A stretch of DNA of 64,000 bases, taken from assembly GCA_013396635.1 (NCBI GenBank), contig WBMW01004838.1, forward strand, positions 316,587 through 380,586, in the 5' to 3' direction. Below the pieces are notes generated by a model. That model was not told where the DNA came from and did not search any database. It was given only the letters and a program-made list of their open reading frames with translations. Origin of the DNA: Penelope pileata. Its lineage: Eukaryota > Chordata > Aves > Galliformes > Cracidae. Of the stretch, positions 11,825 through 26,800 are shown in pieces. Numbering within the stretch: the first letter of the stretch is position 1; the number at the start of each line of letters is the position of its first letter. A program made the position numbers and the translations under genes.

Positions 11825-14800
11825 CTGTATGAGACAAACATAAAACAAGAGATTAGCCCACTAGTAGTAAATAATTGCTTTTGTTTCCACCAATGAGTCC
11901 TCTTCCTAGAAACAAAATAACACTTTTCCCATCATGTTCCTCCAAAATATTTTCTGTCCAAATCTATTTCAGAACTGGTGAAGGAGTTGCCCATGTTTTC
12001 TGCCAAAATGTTCTCATCAGAAATATGAATGCTGACAGCACAAGTTCAAAATTAAAACAGTGCAAGGGGAACAAAATGTTTTGATGCATGAAAATTCCTT
12101 TCAAATCTATGTAGTTTGTCGTGTTTTTTGTGAGCAAGCATAGCATGGCCCATGCTGTTCAGTAACTGAAAGGGGAAGAGGTTCTCGGTTGTCTGGCACT
12201 TCTTTCTTGGATCATGTTGTTCAGTGGGTACACAGTTGTCAGTGCACATGATTTTTATAAAAGATGGCATCTTGGAGATGCATGTGTGCATAGATAGTCA
12301 ATATGTGATTAATTCTTATACAATGAAAACACAAGGTAGTTTAGCATCAAAATGTGCAGTTAAAAACCCTAAGTTTCTCTTTTTGGGGGAGGGAGGGATT
12401 GAATTTGTACCACTGCAGTGCAAAAATCTTAACTTTACAGGTATGATGGCTTTCTTATATTGGTCAAAACTTCTCTCTCCAGGTGATTGGAGAGGGAGAA
12501 GCACTGTCAGGGAGGTGACAGGGTTCATTTAACAGAGTGAGAATAAGAGGTGACCTAGGTTTCATCCTGTTTGGATTGTTGGCACTGAGGCATTTTTCTG
12601 TTTTCTCTGGAGTTTGGAAGGGAACAAAACCTAGGGTAGGCGAGCCAGCAGCAGTGGAGAGCTTGGCAGCAGTGGCCTCCTGGCCTTGAATTATAGAAAG
12701 CTCTTGCCCTGCTCAGGGTATTTCTGATTGCAAAGTAGAGGACAGCACAGCTAGAATGAGTTGGGCTTCTTGCCATTAGTCTTTTATCGTGGGATTTCTA
12801 AGGCAATAACTGGCCTGTTTCCTCACAGAGAGGTTCAAGCTAAGTGTAACATCCAAATTTAGAGAGAGGCCCAATGGCAACATGCTCACGAGAATATAGC
12901 CTTGTTATAATTGCTGTACAGATTCTGTAAATGTCCCTTAGGCTGGTCAGATGAGACTTCTTTGTAATGAGCAGAAGCTGATTGCTGCGTGGAAGGATGG
13001 CATTATTTGTCTGGCTGATTAATTAACAGTGAAGGCTTCCTACTCTCTTCCTCACAAGCGTGTTCATTCTCCAGAAGTTCACAGTTTTGCAGCTAAGAAG
13101 ACATCTGTCCCTGTATCTAACACCATAGATGCACAGTGGATCATGTACAGTTGCAATAATTACCTGAATTACCTTTATAGCCTGGGAGGATGAATGAGCA
13201 CTTCCAAATTGTTCAACCCACTAAGAGGTGAGCTGAACCGCAGCCTTGGTCACTCAGGAGTCCCTCGGAGGAGCTGCCTCATTTGTTGTCACTTCAAGAG
13301 TAGTAGAGGGGGAGTCTACTGAAGAACTGTATGGCCATGTGACTTAGTACTTGTAAGAGGGGATCTGCTGTCTGAAGAAAACTTGGCTGTCTGGATAGCA
13401 GTGTCTCTCTATTGCTTTAAGCAAAGCCTCTTGATTTTTTTATTGAAAAAAACTAGCCATGCCGCATTGTGCCAGCTGGGGGAGCTTGGAATATACTGGT
13501 GTTGTTGCTGGCAGTCTACTGACCATATCTCATCCATAAAGCCCTTCTGCTTCATAGGACAGTGGTGATGAACTTACCTGTGGGATTTCTTTGAGTCCCA
13601 GTGTGACTGGTCCCTCATAGTAGAGGTGTTCTGAAAAACAAGAATGATCATGTGTGATTAGATACCACGCAGCACACGAAGGAAGAAAAAATCAGCTGAG
13701 AGTAGATGTTGTTTTGTAATAGCACTTAAAAGTGCTCCAGGAATAAGTGTTGTAGAACTGCAAAGTGCTCAATATGGAGTCTTGCAACAGCCATCCTGAG
13801 ACAAATGTCAGGACATGTAGTGCCTTATGGGGAAGGCAGAGCCTGGGCTCAAGGAGATGGAGGAGCGGGCCCTGGCATCACACAACCAGGTGGGTGTTCC
13901 TATGTCAGCATGCTCCCTGCAAATAGAGAATTGAAAGGGCAGGAGGAAGCTGCTAGACATGAGTCCTTTAGCATGATCCGTTCAACACCTGGAGATGTGA
14001 TAGCTGAACTATGCTTTTTTTCTTAAAATTGCTAAAATGGTGATCTGAGTTGATCATTCCTGTAGGTGTAGAGTTCTGACTGCTTGCTGAACATGACCTT
14101 AAAGTAATAAGAATGTCTGTCTTGCTGTTGAGGGAGCATTCACCAAGAAGTTATGTGTTGTGCTAAAGCCATTGCAAGTTGTGTTGGTGACTGGAATAGA
14201 GCCCAGGAGTTGAACCTTCCAATCTTTATATCCTTAAATGCGAGACACACTTGCTCTTTGCTGTGGAAGAAAGGGCAACTTTAGCATTAATGGACAGAAT
14301 TCACAAGCTGTTCTGCAATTCCTCCTACTTTTTCATAGCTCATCGGGCCAAATTGTGCAGACTTGACTGAAAATAAAATTTATAGATGTTTCAGTACAGA
14401 ATTTCTTGCACAACTTGCCCTACACAAGTCATGGAAAACTAAGAACTGTTTAAGGATTCTCTTTCGCAGGTGTCGTGAAATAGTCTTTACTTTGACAGTG
14501 ACAGAGGAATAAGCCTTTCATCATGTTTGAGTATGTGCTGGCATCTTGATGCTTGTCACTTCTAGAGAGTTGTTTTAGTCCAGCATCTCTGTGTTTCTTT
14601 AAACTGTTCCTTGTTAAAGAATGGACAAAAGGTTTGTCACGTTTGTCGTGTGGTTCATCCCACCATGCAATAGTTGTCTGAACAGGAAATCAGTCCACAG
14701 AATCTTCCCCACACATCATGAAATATTAGTCAATGCTTCCATTTAACAAACTTAAATAAAATAATCATGACTATAATATGCACCAGTAAAAGAATAGGAG

Positions 14801-17800
14801 AAATGTGACATTATCAATGTCCTATAGCTTTGTATTAATACGGAGTTTGTTAAATGCCTTGGTGATCCTGGGAGGTAGAGAAGTTGCAGGACTTCTCAGT
14901 GTATCCCTGAAAAACTTAATACCAAAACTACAAACAGAATCAGTATGTGCTGACTTCTCACTCTCAAATTGATTAACTACATTACAGCACTCATACTCCT
15001 TTTACTCTGCTTCCCTGACCACTTCACCTGGGCCCCAAGGAGTGTTTTTCAAAGAGCAGTTGCTATCACTGGTTACTGCTGTGCAAGAAAAAAGAGCCCT
15101 GGAGTCTGACACATCTCTGCTGCTGAGTGATGACTCAAGAATCTTAAAAATACAGCACAGCCCACTTCTCAGTTCACAACTTACTAGAGTCTAAATAGGA
15201 GCTAAAGGCACTGCATGCTGCACGATGTATGTGATGAGCAACTTGCCTGGGTCTTGGGCCATGTGTGTGTTGAGGTGGGCTGAGGTTTACCGTAAGTTGC
15301 ACCCTCAGAGTGGTGTAGATCCTGCAATGATATGGCTTGTGATTTGTATGCACTTGCTTTCAGTAGAGAGCACAAAATGGACCTTGTCTGTCTTTTCTTC
15401 AGTCAGCTCTGCACCAAGTGAATCTCAGTTGACAACAGGGGGAGGGTAGAGAAGAAACTGGGCCATGAACCATCACCCTTTCCTGAAATCCTTTTCCTTC
15501 GGGTTATGGAAACTCCTCTTGAAGTTTCCCCATAGCTCATTAGGGTCCCACCTAGACTGTTGGAAAGCTGTCCAAAATCTAAATGTAGAGAAACACCATT
15601 CAAGCTCTGCAAAGCCTGTGTTTTAAAATTAAATAGGAGACATCTGGCCATTTGCTTCTGAAAGGATGGCAGTACTAATTTCTCCTTCAGTGCAGGTGAA
15701 AGCTATTTTTCCCCACTTTGCTATCACAAAGTAATGATTACATCAGAGCTAGATGAATGCAGTCTGAGGAATGCAGTCTGCCTCAACCCTCTATTTTCTT
15801 TAATTGTTCGGTCTTGTGGTAGCTCTGCATTTGTTCAATTGTTAATGAATGGAGGATGGAGCCAGGCTCTTTCCAGTAGTATTCAGTGACAGGACAAAAG
15901 GCAATGGGCACAAATCGGAACACAGGAGATGCTGTCTGAACATCAGGACCCAATTTTTCTTTGAGGATGATCAAGCACTGGCACAGGGTGCCAAGAGAGA
16001 TTGGAGTTTCCATTCAGGGGATGTTCAAAGGCTGTTTGTGCATAGACCATAGCATCCTGCTCTAGGTGGCCCTGCTTGAGCAGGAGGGCTGGACTAAATG
16101 ACCTCCAGAGGTCTCTTCCCACCTCAACCACAGTGTGGTTCTGTGATCAGGACTCCAGAAAACTCCTGTGACCCTCCTTGCTTCTGTGATTGTATAAAAG
16201 GACTGTGCTTCTTTAGAAGTATATTCTGACTGGAAAGCAAGAGCAGCTTTAATTTTTAGCTAGTTGAGACCTGTCAGGAAATAATACAGAGCTGCAGATC
16301 TGCTGATTTTTCTTGTTCATACTCATTTCTGACTACAGCAGCCTTCTCAGTGCCTATGTTGGCTGGATCAGGCTTCTCAAAGCCCATTCAATGTTCTTCT
16401 CACATGGAGATTTGTTATAAATTTCAGAAGTGTACACATCCTCAGAAGCTTTAAGGAATGCAGTTTATCACAGCATCCTTCGTATACTCATACACACTTA
16501 TGCATTCTTCTGTTAAAAGAGGATGAACACATCTGTTGCAGTAACAGCAACTGTCACAAACACTGAGCCCAGCTCATTGAAAGAATTCTGTGGTCTTTAT
16601 AGAGCAAGCCCAGATGCTTTTCTAGTTGGCATAAATGCATGACTGTATATTATTTCATATGATTGGGAGCAGCATATATCATGATTACATTTTGCTAATT
16701 AAAATGTTCCCTGTGTCTTCATTAGTCTGTTGANNNNNNNNNNNNNNNNNNNNNNNNNNNNNNNNGTCCTTGCCCATGGCAGGGGGGTTGGAACAAGATG
16801 ATCTCTAAGGTCCCTTCCAACCTGAACCATTCTGTGATTCTATGATTCTATGAAGTTATCGCATCTGTCAAGTGTGTTCTCATAACTGATATGCTTTTAG
16901 CTTACCCTCCATATTTGGCCTTTCTTCCTAAAGACTAGACTAAAGGTGATTTCTGTAGAGCAGCTTGGAAAACATTTCTAATGTACCATTAATTCAAGGT
17001 CATATTGTTGAATTTATAGGAGCCTTTCACTGTTATTTCTACCAAAAGTAACTTAGTCCTTTTCCCTGTCAGAAAGCAGGCCTCTAGTAGCTCCCAGTCT
17101 GACGCAGAACTTTCAAATGTGTAAGAACTTCCTGAGAACTGCTTCAAGTTACTAGTTATCATTTATCATGAAGATGTCTCTCATTCCTGACAAAACACCT
17201 ATAATGAAATTCTCACTCCTCTTTCTCAAATCTTCCTTGCACTGAAAATCTTCAACGTTCTCACACTCTTGTACTATATAAAGGCCTTGTACATCTGCAC
17301 CCACCTCTTCTTTTTCTATGTTTTAAATCTTTTTAGAACTTAAATGCTCCATGTTGGAGTTCTTCTAGGACACGATCTTGCACCCATGCAATTGACACCA
17401 AACTTTTGTGAATTTTAGGGATGCAGGAACGAACTGAATAACTGCCAGCTATAGACATACAGTTGAGTGAGAAAAATGTATATAAATACATAGCTGGGTG
17501 AGAAACATCCACTCTACTGGGAAGGAAAATGTGAGATGGAGGGGCTAAGCAAGACGGATTTGTGTATCAGTACAAGACCCAGCTTCATGGTCTAGCTGCT
17601 CTCTCAGAAACACGTACCTAAACTCCAAAAGAGATACCCAGTGCTGTAATTCATGCCTCGCTCTCCATTTTTATTTCCAAATACTATTTTAGAAGCATGC
17701 TCGCTGTAAAACCTAGCAAAAGAGGCAATGAAGTATAGAGTGGAGGTTTAAAGTCAGGGTGGTTTTTCGTATTGTTTGAGAGTGTGCACAAGGAATCCTG

Positions 17801-20800
17801 CCAGTTCTCCAGTGGTGCTTTTATCAGTCGGGGCTGAAAGAAAACTCGTGGACTTTCAGAGTACGCTGGCATCTTTCACCAGCAAGTTTTGTTTAAGCCT
17901 GAAAGTTGTGGTTGGCACACCGCTAAATGTTACCATGCAAGGTCTTTTTCTCTGATTTTAGCAATTGCGTTAGGAAATCTGTTAAATATTACATAACTAT
18001 TTTCTTTGGCAGAAACGGAGAATGACCAGCACTTTCTACTAAAAAAGAGGAAGAGCTGAGCTCATGTTATACCACAAAGAATTTAGCAGATTGGGTTGTT
18101 ATTGTTGTTCTTAAGCGAACAATGGCCTATTTCCTTGCAACCTTTGAGTTTGCAACTTCACAACAGGGATATAGCTCTGAAAAATACTTTGAAGCCTTAT
18201 TTAGGAGTCCCAGTGAGCTGTGCCAGATGTGAGGTTTGCTTAACATAAATAGTAAATACTATGATTATGATGAACACAAAACCTCCAGCTATATTAGGTC
18301 TCTTAAAGTATTTCCAGTCATGGCAAAGTTGTACCATTTAGGTGGTGGGGGAACACCCCAAGTTTTGCCAAATTCAACTCATATCAGTCTCTCTTTCACT
18401 TAACTTTCTCTCTGCTTGTCCACACTGGTGGACTAATAAAGCTTTTAGCAGAACTGCTTTTTGTGCCACTTTGAGAGAGGGAGGCACCAGCAATTTTTGT
18501 CCTTCTTGTGGTGGGCAAATGCATTCTATGTAGAACAGCTTTAAATTCCAACAAGACCTGAACAGATGTTGGAAATGCTGTCTGCATGGCAGGGAAATCA
18601 GGGCTCTGAGTGATCCAGCCTTTACCTCTGCCATTCATAATAATGTCTTTTCTGTGTAGGTGCTAAGTCAGATTTACAACTGCACTAATATGGTCAAAAT
18701 ATGGCTGCACTGAATTGCCTCAAACAGATCTTCAGCTCACTTACACAAACTAAACCATGGGTTAGAATCAAGTGTCAACTAATCAAGAATTACCACATTT
18801 TCAGTTTAAACCTTTGTCTGAGAAAGTTCGTTTCTTTCCCACTGTGACTTAATTACAAAAGAATAGCGGTGGAACTGGATGATATGTATTGAAGAGTGTG
18901 TGATGTATGTCCTCACCCAAACTTAGGGATGCTTCTAAATGAAGATATATAATATTACTTAAACAACCAACTGTGGCATTATATCATAGTGCTCTTCAAT
19001 AGAAATAACCACCTGTCAGCCTAAGATTAAGGAACTTGGAAAGCCCAGGAGGTTTTGGCTTTGTAGCTTAATGTGTGAAGAGCCGTTTGTGCTTTGCTCA
19101 GGACTGGCTCCAGTTCTTAATGTGTTCCCTAAAGGATGTTATTAAGTACCTCATCGGAGCAAGGCAGTTTTTCACTAGGTATATGGTGGTTGCTTTTTCT
19201 TCTTCTTATAGTTCAATACACAATTGAAGAAACCTCTAAATTTAATTTTTTTTTTCTATCTGGCTTACAGGATTTACGTAATAGGTTGCTCATGCAGCAT
19301 TTCTCTATTATTCTTTGTGATATTTTTATGCAGTGTGAAATGTTTTAGTAATTTTCCAGGGGGTTGTCTTAGCATTAGTGCTGCGTATTGTTGTCAAGCT
19401 CATAGCCCTTGCACATGAATTATTTCAGTGTTATCATGATGGAGATGAAGTTGAGTGAAAGAAAAGCGGAGCTCTTGAAACTGTTTCTCTTAACAGCTAT
19501 GTGCCAAACTTCCCTGCAATTCTACCTCTTTATTTTAAAATTAGCCCGCAGAGATGATTGTGACATGAAAGGGATTTCAAAATGATCATTTAAGATATGT
19601 GAATATTACAGTCCAGAGGCATGACTGTAGCTCTTCTGGACCCACCATGGCTAGCTTTGCACTACAGGGCCTGGGTCATGGCAGAAGAGATCCTGAAGTG
19701 CCTAGACTCACCCAAGACCAAAGATGCACTCTTTTTGTGGGCAGCGAATGCCACTGAAAACCAACTGCTGCACCAGTTGGCTGTTTCGTGGAATCATTCC
19801 TGTTGGAAAAGACCGCTAAGATCACATAGTCCAACTGTTAGCCCATCATCACCTTCCCTTTAAACCATATCCCTCAGTGCCATATCTACCCTTTTCTTGA
19901 ACGCCTCCAGGTAGAGTGACTCCACCACATCTCTGGGCAGCCTGCTCCACTGTTACCAATCTTTTGGAGAAGAATTTTTTTCCTAATATCTGACCTGAAT
20001 GGATATGTCATGTTTGACTGACACGAACTGTAATCACCTGACTTCAGCATAGACACGTGGTGAGCAGAAACAAGGTGCAAAGCATAGATGGTATCAAATG
20101 CTATCCTGATCCAAATATCCTCTTCAAGCATAGTTCTTGTTACTGTGTGTTAGGAGCTGCCTTTAAGAACGGGAAGTGTTATTTGCTTAATAGTAAAGAA
20201 TGTGTTCAGAACGCCTTGTTTGTTTGCTCAGCCCTTCCTCTGACAAAAATAAAGGCCAGTTCTGAAATGCTTTTTGCTCACATGACAACCATGTGGCTAT
20301 AAATAGGGCTTATGAATCCCTCTGCTTTTGGATGTGGTCACGTTACCAAAGTTATTTTTTATGGACTTGAAATCCCATGTGTGTGCAATATTCTGTGATT
20401 AAAAGAAAAGCGAGCAAACAGGTTAGAGGAAAAGCATGTTCTAAAATTAAAATGTCTCTCTCCTACTGTGTTTCTGTCATCCATTAACATGCTGTTGAAG
20501 TAAACAGAACATTATGATATATTGGTGCGTTCAGTAGCACAGCGGGTGTATTCTGCTTGGAGTATCCAGTAGCCATCAAACATTTTAGAGTGCTACCTAA
20601 ATTACCTCCTTTATTCTTTCCACAGAAAATTAGCTTAGAATGGCCTGGCTCACAAAGCGTCTCTGAGTAGCTTAAGACGGTCTTCCCATTTATGATCAGG
20701 TCAACCTTGACATACAGTTTCTTGATGCTATGTCCTACACAGAAAGCAAAAAAGCAAAAGGAATGCTTAGAGACAGTTCAAGTGTAAACAGGTTTATAAC

Positions 20801-23800
20801 TTTATTTTTTAAAAAATTTCCATCCCTCCTCCCCCACCCCCGTTTAAGCCATTATACGTTTTTTCTTCACTGAGAACTCGATACATAGAAATCTATGCTT
20901 CAAAAACAGTTCTCCAAATCCCTCAAGATGTATAACAAGGGATATAGTAGCTTATATTTTTCATTTAAAACTATGTCTGTGACTGTTCTCCGGCACAAGA
21001 AAGCTTGCTTCCACAGACCTAAACTTTCTCCCCTCCTGTCCCTAGCAGGGTGACCGTATCTAGTGTGCCATTGGGAGCAGCTTGTACTTGTTGCCTGGGA
21101 AAATGGTAGTTGTCACAAGCTGGACCTGTGCCAGGGACCAGCATAGCAACTCGGTAATGCTGGGAGGAGGCTACCAGATCCTGAGGGAGATCCTGTAAAC
21201 TGAGTTGTTGGAAAGGTATTTGCAAATGCCTGTAACATGGTGTGCAGGCTTGTATAACTTTGCAGCCACCTGATAACAGATGCTCCCCAGGCAAAAGGGC
21301 AACATATCCATCAGGAGGATGACCTTTGCGTGCAAGAGGGCATTCCCAAGTGCTAAAAGATGCTTGGCACACAAACTCACTTTCAACACCAGTATTCATC
21401 AGTGCACTCTCATTTGTTGTAGTAGCAGAAGGGGAGCTTGGAGCCAAAAGGGTGGTAAGAGGGTGGCTTGTCCATGTCAAAAGTCAAGCTGTAGCTAATA
21501 TTAACTTGTGCACCCAGCCTCTTAGCTCAAATGTTGTTCTGCTTTTGACCTTCTGTTGCTGCTCAGGCAAGTGCTGGAGGGTATAATTTTGTGGTGCTGA
21601 CACAAGGGTGTGGATGCTGTAGCCATCTCATTCAGCGAGACTCTTCCTAGGTGACCTAGCTGACAAGCTCTAGAGAAGCACCCACCTTGGCTATCCATAT
21701 GTAGGGATGAAGAGCAGGGGAGGAATAAGGACCGAGAGCTCTGTGACTTACTCAGAGTTACATACACAATTTGGGGCAGAGCTGGTAACAGAATTGACAT
21801 TTCTCTGGCCTCATAATGGTTTTGAAATTTCTCAGAAATGAAGCCCTGTTTTTATTTAACAGGAGGTTGCTATCCTTGCTTACTTAATACCAGCACTTAC
21901 GCATACCTGCTTATGGCAAAATGAAAAAGCAATTCACTTACTTAGGACCATTGCAGCTCTGACATTAAAGGTCTGGGTTGTGATATCAGAACAACGGTCA
22001 ATGCTGAAAGCAAAATCTTGCTGGGGATCTGTCAGGAAAAAGAAAGCAAAGAGTAACATGCTGGTATTTTTAAGATGAGACACTGCCTGTACAGAAAACA
22101 ATAGTAAAACTGCAGAAGTGTTGTAAAAACCTAATTGCATATTTCCTAGAAATTTTCCAAGATGGACTCAAAGCTCTTATATCCTGTGTTTAATAGCTAC
22201 TTCTGTCTGTCCTTCCTGCTGCTTCAATATGAAGAACATTCAAATGAGAGCCTACATGTGGCTACAACCTACTGGGTGGAAAAAAAAAGCAAGTTCAGGG
22301 AAAGAAAATTCCCCACTGTAGTGGGCAGTCAGTACTTATTAGGCACTGAAGTCCTAGTATAGCTGCTCTTCCCAGGCTGTGTGCATCTCCATTCCTTCCT
22401 CAGCACTAATGAGCAATTGATTTTGATGACACTTCTAAATTCATTTGTATCACAAGATGGCTTGGTGATTGTCTGAGGACTTAAATCCTGAAGTTGGTTG
22501 GAAGACCAAAAATGAAAATCAAATTGTGTAGCTGAGATCCTGCAGTGCCTCATGCTGGATCTGCCACCATGTGATATTTGTAAGCTGGGAAATATTTTAC
22601 GTTTCTTTTTTGGGAGACTTTAGCAGAGCTGGGGGCAAAGGGAGCCCTACAGCTGCTGACTGGCACAGATGTAGCTGTTACTGCTCTCCACGGTGCCCCT
22701 TTCGCAGCATGAAGCTCCAAACTCTTGAACAAACACAACGGCTTTTCCCGTGCTTCTGCCTCCTTCTTTCCTTTGGTTCTGCTCTATGCCTGAAGGCTTG
22801 CCAACGTGTCACTCTCTGGTGACAGCCAGCAGCAACAACTGACAGCTCAGTTGCTGCTGGCTCTGCAGCAACCAATGGCACGTGAAAGAGGTTTCCAGAG
22901 CTGTGGCTGGAGGTGGAAGGTGTGGCCAGTTTGGCTGCATGTCACCTAACCCGTGCCATGGATGTATGCTGTAGCAGAGCCTTGAGGCCTGCTTCAGGCC
23001 TGCGTTTGGCCCTGCTGTCTCTGTGGAAAGTGGAGAAGCCATGGGGGTGGGCCCAGGCGCAACTGCAGCACGCACAGAAGAAGTCGTAGGCTCTATGGTT
23101 TACAGAGAGCTGTTGGTGACAGATTACAGACTTGGGAAATGAACTCTAAGTTATTGTGGCTTATGTTTTGAGGTGATCATCTTACTGAATGGAAAATGAT
23201 GGGTTGGGAGAATTTTACTTTGATGTTGTGGTGAAACTTGAGTCACGAGTGTTTTCTGTGAGGCTGAGTTAGTGTATCTGCAGTGCTTCAGCTCCCAGTC
23301 TGGCCCTATTTTTGCAGCAATGCTCTATAGCTGTAGCAGCTGACAGAGACCAAGCCTGTGTGACTGAAGCCTGGAGGGGAGCACGAAATGAATGAAAGCA
23401 TTGGGAGGACCTGGTGGTCTGGTTCAGCCCGACTCTACAGCAGGTGGATTGTCAACGCGGTCCAAGAGCTCCCAAGTCTGAACTTCTGACAACTTAATGT
23501 AACTGTTTATAAGAGAGAGGTGAAAGTTGCTGGCATTTCCTGCAGCTCTGTACCTGTGCTATAGTTCTTCCACACCGCTGAACAGTTACATGAACTGCTT
23601 GGCACAAAAATTTGGTGCCTGAAGCTGTTCATGAGCTGCTCAAATGTGACAGGAGTTAGAAGAGTGTCTTTCCTCCCCATCCATGTTCTTGTCAGTTCTT
23701 GCTTTGTTATTGCAGCTTCAGAAGTTGTTGCAATCGAGTAGGAGAGCAGTTTCCTGCTCTAGCTGGAAGGAGTGCCAAGCTTCTCTTTTTTTCCCAGGAC

Positions 23801-26800
23801 CGTTGTGTCTGCTTCCTCTCTGGTCTCTACCACCGCTCGGGGCTTGGTTTCCGCTTTTCTCTGGACTTCTGCAAGAGCCTCTCTCATTTCTGTTTTTGGT
23901 GTGTGGTGCGAGGACAAGGTTCAGGAAGCATCTGCTCAGATCCTGGGCAACTTGGGTACTGGTGCCTACAAACAGCACCGGCTTTCAAATGACAGCAATG
24001 GTCAGTTCTGTAATGTCCAGAGGGGACCACGGTGAAAGATGGCACTGCAACATAGACCACAATCTTTTCAAAGATCTCTTTTCAAAGAGACTAGGTTGTG
24101 CTTTAATCAACAAATTGAATCGTGATATTAGGGCTAGAAATTGATTTTTTTTCATCTGAACTTTTTTCTTCCATAATGTTTGATGGAAAAGGAGATTTTC
24201 AAGAAACTAAGCTTTCCTGGAAAGCATGGGTTTCTTATAAAGAACTTGACCTCAGGATTGCTTTAATTTGGATGTCTGATAAGGATTGCTTTAGTTTGGA
24301 TGTCTCCTACCTGTCTTTTTTTCTTATGGGCTGAGCTGTTTTGCCAGGCGACATATTTCATAGTGCATGGTAACCATGATGTCCTTTCCTCCATCATCAG
24401 TGATGCAGTACAGAGGGACACTGCTGTGTCCAGACAAGTGTTGCCTGTTCCCCAGAGAGGAGAAAGTATGTGTGAAAGCACTCACACGAGATATTCTGAG
24501 ATATTCCAGAAATATTAGAGAATTAGAGCACCTGGATTTTGTGTTGTTACTCAGTTGTTGTGAAACAAACTTTTCTACTGGCAAACACAACAACAAAAAC
24601 AAAAACCCAACAAAACAACCAGCAGTTAATTTTCTGACCACCTTCTTGTGGAAATTCAGACTATCAGAAATTCAGATACTGTTGTGTACATGGCAGCCTC
24701 CTGCTGAAATCAATTGAAAGGATGGCTGTGTTTCTAAAGCTGTGGTGCCAGGGAGTCTGGATTCCAATACCCATAGGCAGAAAGGGTGCTGCTAAAAGGA
24801 AATTAAAGGAAATAGTATTTTTTTTAACCATTTGGTATGTGAAGATGCTTGTAAATTCAGTTGTGCACTGTGAACAAAGGCAGTGTGCCTCACTCATCTT
24901 TCTTTAAATATTGAGGAGTGCCACGTATGACAAAAGCAGCTCAAGGCCATTGCCATTTTTCTGTTGCACAACTGTGAGTCACTGTATCTCTCTTATGGAG
25001 GTTTAATACTTACTCTTCCTTCTTGCCTCAATCTGAAGCGAGCTGGTTAGACTGAAAAAAATACATGTTATGTCTTTCACATGTGCGGAGCAATAACATT
25101 TACCATTAAATTTCTAAAATACGTGAGGCTGCCCTTCAGCCTTCCACTTCCCTGCAACATTTCATAGTGCACAGTACTGTATGTTCCCAGACTTCCCTCC
25201 ACCCACTCCCTTCAATCTGCTCCTCTTCCATAATTAAAGCTAGAAATTCTTCAACTGGTTGCAGAGTTTTGCTTTTCCAGTTCAGCTTTGATATATTACC
25301 AACACTTAAAACGCTGATGGAAATTTTGCAAACATGTTGAGGTTTATTAGTGAAAATCTGCTTACTGGGGGGGAAAAAGGGCATTTTCAGTGTCTATATT
25401 TGTGCGAGAAAGGCTTGGGCTGCAACAACATTTGCAGCTAGTATGAAGGTGGCCAGGAGCAGGATTTTGACGGAAGTTTCAGTTACAGAAACTGCATGGC
25501 TGAATGGGAAGGACCTGTTACAGGAATTTTGCTGGGCTACTCTAGAGCAATTTGTCTTTTCTTCTTCTCTCTCCCTCCCCCCTATCTTGTTAACTATCCT
25601 CTACTGTATTTACTGTCATACAAGTCTGCTCTTAAATCCCCTTGTTTCTGTATGAGTATGAAAATCAGTGGTTATGACTGAACGAAGAGCAGCAAGCAGG
25701 CAAACTTTGCCTGCAAGAGACCACATCTGTAAGTCTTGCAGTGGTGAGAAAACTCTAAATTGGCAAGCTTAGGGTCTTTCAAAATTGCGCTGTTAGTAGA
25801 AATTAGGTGAAAATTGTAGCGTTGGGTGGAATTACATAGCCAGGCTTGGTTAGGGTCAAACAAGGACAGACCAGAAAAGCTGGAAATGAGCACAAGGAAG
25901 AAACATATTTACTAATTACCCAACAGTCTTCACCTTCAAAGCTCTTAATAAAATTAAATCACTAGTCCTTACAACATTCAAGGTGATAAAAGGGAGGGAA
26001 AGAATGAGGAACTATTTGGGATCTCAGATGCTGTATTCACTCAATATCTTCCCTTTAATGTCTATTTAAATAAACTAACCTGAATGCTTGGGGTTATATT
26101 TGACTCTGTGGAATTTACTTACAAAGCACTGAGGAAGGAGCACCAACTGAATTAGCAAGTTTCCAGTTGTACATCTAGATTTCCCTGGGTATCTTCAGTT
26201 TAATGAACTTCCCTTTGGGTCTGCCTTCACTGCCTTCCAGCCATGTTCAGACACGGCTGGGAAGAGCAGAGGGACCCTCTGTTTGGTGGGGAGCAGAGTA
26301 AATAATGACTCAGGTCAGCTGTATCTAGTTAATCACCATAAGGATGCTTCATCCCAAGGTGCTCACCTCAGAGACAGGACCAGCCAGCACTCTGGCTTCC
26401 TTTGCAGAAGTTACGACATGCTTTATCTCCTGTACCTTTCTGACTTGCTTAGGCAATAAGGATGTTAAGAAAAAGGAAAATCACTATTGATGTATCCTTA
26501 ACGTCCTGGGGCCTACAGACCATGGGAATTCCCCGCTGTGAATAGTACTATCAACTTGCAGTCTCTGAGGTCTGCTTAAATCTGATGCTCTTGGAGATAA
26601 CTAACAGAGTCAATACCTCTGCTTCCTTTCTGATAAAACTCATGTGGCTTTAGAGAGAAGCCCGAAGATTTGGTCCCAGTATAATCTATAAGCTAAAACC
26701 CCCTAGAATACTAGCAAGAGAAATTTAAAATATGATTTGAAAAAAATATTTAAATCATTCTTCTCTCTCAAAAACACAGAACACTGATAATGCATGTAGC

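Larger units (their letters stand above)
13631..20605 (-). other. LY86: LY86 intron 3 (contains assembly gap and three CR1 pieces)
   Basis: This phase 1 intron of about 7 kb has a GTAATT donor and a TTTTTCAG acceptor. It holds CR1 pieces at 15849-16150, 16766-16852 and 19785-20012 and a 32-N gap at 16734-16765. The true length is uncertain because of the gap. No other gene is recognised inside it. Confidence 0.8.
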
